Source: JAGOUU01 sp964609155 (GTDB lineage: Bacteria > Pseudomonadota > Gammaproteobacteria > JAGOUU01). From it: a stretch of 14,111 nucleotides of DNA. The stretch lies in NCBI GenBank assembly GCA_964609155.1, contig CAZSRF010000045.1, forward strand, positions 1 to 14,111. The letters are read 5' to 3'. Positions 12,892 to 14,111 of this stretch are shown here, piece by piece. How positions within the stretch are numbered: position 1 is the first letter of the stretch; each line of letters opens with the position of its first letter. The notes below the pieces were generated by a model that was not told the DNA's origin, did no database searches, and saw only the letters and a list, made by a program, of their open reading frames with translations. Made by a program: the position numbers and the translations under genes.

Positions 12892-13926
12892 TTATGGAGC
12901 TGGAGGAGCTATAGGAGCCGGGGCTTCTTCTGCCTCTGCCGCGGCGGCTGCAGCTGCTGGAACTTCTCCCTCTGCCGCAGCTGCAGCTGCTGGAACTGCA
13001 ACCCACCTTCTTACTCTGACCATTGGCATTGGCCATCCACCAGGCAAAGCTACGCCCTCAGGAACCGCTAATGGTCGCAATTCAACCTCTGCTGCATCTA
13101 CCTCTTCAACTAATTCTTCTGGCCAGCCCCTTTCTTCAACTGCTGCAGCCGCACCACCAGCACCTAATAGATCAGCACCCAATAGATCAGCACGATATGG
13201 ATCAACTCCTCTTTCTGGTAACGGCAGTCTATGATAGAAGTCCATCAAATCATGATTTTCTGCGAATCTCCGACAATACCTTAATATTTTCTCTCTATTG
13301 GAATAACGAGTAGGGTCAGTATCTTTTATCATTTCTAGATGATATGCCATTACCATCCGCACCTCTCTGACTCTATCATAAATACTTTGTAACACTTCTC
13401 GCGCCTCAACGCCTTGCATCACCATGTTATCTGCCAAAAGAGCTACTACTTCTACAGACGTCAAACTAGTTGCAGCTGCATCTAGTGCTGACCCCTCCCA
13501 TCTGTTTCTCATGCGAACATCCGCGCCAAGACGAAGAAGCTCAGCAACTACTTCAGTTTGCCCATGACAAGGATAGCCTGAAACTGCGGACATCAAAGGC
13601 GTTATCCCCTCGTCATCTGTAACATCCACAGAAGCACCACTAGCTACCCAACGACGCACTACTTCCGGGCTACCAAGGCGAGCTGCACCATGCAGAGGAT
13701 GCTCCCCTCTAGGAAACTGCCATTCAAAGGCCACTTCATCACCTTCCTCAAAGTGAAGAGGACCATCATAAAACACATCCGGACGGGAGGGAGAGGAAAT
13801 TCTCTGATAATCTTTGAACACCCCAGTCTCCCGATATATCACCTCTTGCAGATGACTCCAAGTTGTATCTTCAGGAACATCAACCGTTGCACGCCATAAA
13901 CCATCTACACTAATAGTTATAACCAT
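12892..13926 (-). CDS. Ubiquitin-like/ankyrin-repeat protein, candidate effector
   Basis: The 344-residue protein has an unusual architecture. Residues 1-74 resemble ubiquitin: M1, I3, T14, V17, T22, I30, G35, D39, Q41 and R42 fall at the same positions without gaps, and the segment ends in FPRG (71-74), near ubiquitin's RLRGG end. No diglycine is present, so conjugation is not expected. Residues 75-167 look like degenerate ankyrin repeats: HPLHGAARLGSPEVVRRWVA, then DEGITPLMSAV, then TEVVAELLRLGADV, then SALDAAATS. Residues 170-235 are helical, and 245-344 are Ala/Glu/Pro-rich, with tandem repeats. The ATG at 13926 is chosen because GGAGGG lies 4 bases upstream; a GTG at 13938 overlaps that site. 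GC is higher than in neighbours (47% in 13081-13140 against 20% in 11881-11940). The proteins it might target are unknown; the content suits a type IV effector. Confidence 0.85.
   Translation of the reverse strand: MVITISVDGLWRATVDVPEDTTWSHLQEVIYRETGVFKDYQRISSPSRPDVFYDGPLHFEEGDEVAFEWQFPRGEHPLHGAARLGSPEVVRRWVASGASVDVTDDEGITPLMSAVSGYPCHGQTEVVAELLRLGADVRMRNRWEGSALDAAATSLTSVEVVALLADNMVMQGVEAREVLQSIYDRVREVRMVMAYHLEMIKDTDPTRYSNREKILRYCRRFAENHDLMDFYHRLPLPERGVDPYRADLLGADLLGAGGAAAAVEERGWPEELVEEVDAAEVELRPLAVPEGVALPGGWPMPMVRVRRWVAVPAAAAAAEGEVPAAAAAAAEAEEAPAPIAPPAP
12933..12997. repeat. Imperfect tandem duplication in the alanine-rich tail
   Basis: Two copies of a ~30-base GC-rich unit (12933-12964 and 12969-12997), both ending in GCAGCTGCTGGAACT, encode VPAAAAAAEGE and VPAAAAAAAEAE. 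The copies differ by a few bases and by one codon, as expected from slippage. Confidence 0.8.
13166..13193. repeat. 15-base tandem repeat encoding ADLLG twice
   Basis: AATAGATCAGCAC occurs at 13166-13178 and 13181-13193, a period of 15 bases, and encodes ADLLGADLLGA (residues ~246-256) in the ubiquitin-like/ankyrin protein. The period is a multiple of three, so copy changes stay in frame. Confidence 0.85.
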
Positions 13927-14009
13927 AATACCCTCCACGTTAACAAATGTAACTTACTAAAAACCAATATTTCTTTAATCTCTAAGCGTGATTTTACCAC
14001 GACCTATCT

Positions 14010-14038
14010 ATTTTCTTGACTTTCTAACTTTCTATCAA
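14010..14038 (-). promoter_or_regulatory. Candidate promoter of the ubiquitin-like/ankyrin gene with tandem 8-mers
   Basis: On the minus strand TTGATA (14038-14033) and GAAAAT (14015-14010) are 17 bases apart, matching five and four of six consensus positions, about 85 bases before the ATG. The spacer contains a perfect tandem 8-mer, which reads ACTTTCTA twice on the plus strand (14019-14026 and 14027-14034). CTTGA/TCAAG inverted ends (14015-14019, 14035-14039) flank it. No other gene or structure is evident in 13927-14111. Confidence 0.35.
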
Positions 14039-14111
14039 GTACCCCCTATAACTACGACTGATTCCAATAACTTATTATAAGAAATAGGAGACACTCATAC
14101 TGAAGTCATTA

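Noticed and set aside
12797..13234. Cys/Ser-rich and Ala/Ser-rich open frames overlapping the 3' end of the ubiquitin-like/ankyrin gene
   Set aside because: They are other-frame readings of the GC-rich alanine repeats and show no start signal or family resemblance.
12892..13926. Conjugatable ubiquitin homologue
   Set aside because: There is no C-terminal diglycine; the segment ends in PRGE and continues into ankyrin repeats.
14086..14090. AGGAG as a ribosome site for a plus-strand gene entering from the right edge
   Set aside because: No ATG, GTG or TTG start is visible at proper spacing before the window ends.

Overview
The window reads as a chromosomal segment of an AT-rich gammaproteobacterium with an intracellular or host-associated lifestyle. 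The order ribD-ribE-ribB-ribH-nusB-thiL-pgpA is typical of Gammaproteobacteria. A bacterial mevalonate route with a class I-like HMG-CoA reductase, together with ankyrin and eukaryote-like proteins, fits the Legionellales (Coxiella, Legionella, Rickettsiella and relatives). The taxon is inferred from gene content, not from a search.

Layout, left to right. Positions 35-5092 (minus strand) hold a five-gene operon read from right to left: HMG-CoA reductase, mevalonate kinase, a second GHMP kinase (probable phosphomevalonate kinase), diphosphomevalonate decarboxylase, and a secreted SIMPL/DUF541 protein. The HMG-CoA reductase gene contains a 10-base N gap. Positions 5093-5301 are a divergent intergenic region with a candidate extended -10 promoter and a small dyad. 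Positions 5302-6711 (plus strand) hold a lone gene of higher GC for an unrecognised protein with proline-rich, short-linear-motif and coiled-coil features; I regard it as a candidate secreted effector. Positions 6714-12790 (minus strand) hold a nine-gene, almost gapless operon: ribD, ribE, ribB, ribH, nusB, thiL, pgpA, idi, thpR. Positions 12892-13926 (minus strand) hold a second higher-GC gene, with a ubiquitin-like N-terminus, ankyrin-type repeats and an alanine-rich, repeat-expanded tail. The last 185 bases are its upstream region.

How the genes work together. HMGR, MK, PMK and MDD convert HMG-CoA to isopentenyl diphosphate. Idi, carried in the other operon, interconverts IPP and DMAPP. 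HMG-CoA synthase is not in the window. RibD, RibB, RibH and RibE cover riboflavin synthesis except for GTP cyclohydrolase II (RibA) and the intermediate phosphatase. ThiL makes thiamine diphosphate, PgpA makes phosphatidylglycerol, NusB is an antitermination factor, and ThpR is an RNA 2',3'-cyclic phosphodiesterase.

The most interesting content is outside core metabolism. It comprises the ubiquitin-like/ankyrin protein, the modular protein at 5302-6711 (RVxF-like and PxxPxR motifs and a possible helical N-terminal domain), a 17-residue in-frame insertion in riboflavin synthase bounded by inverted repeats, and a perfect 11-bp dyad just before ribD. No tRNA, rRNA, CRISPR array, insertion sequence or FMN riboswitch was seen.
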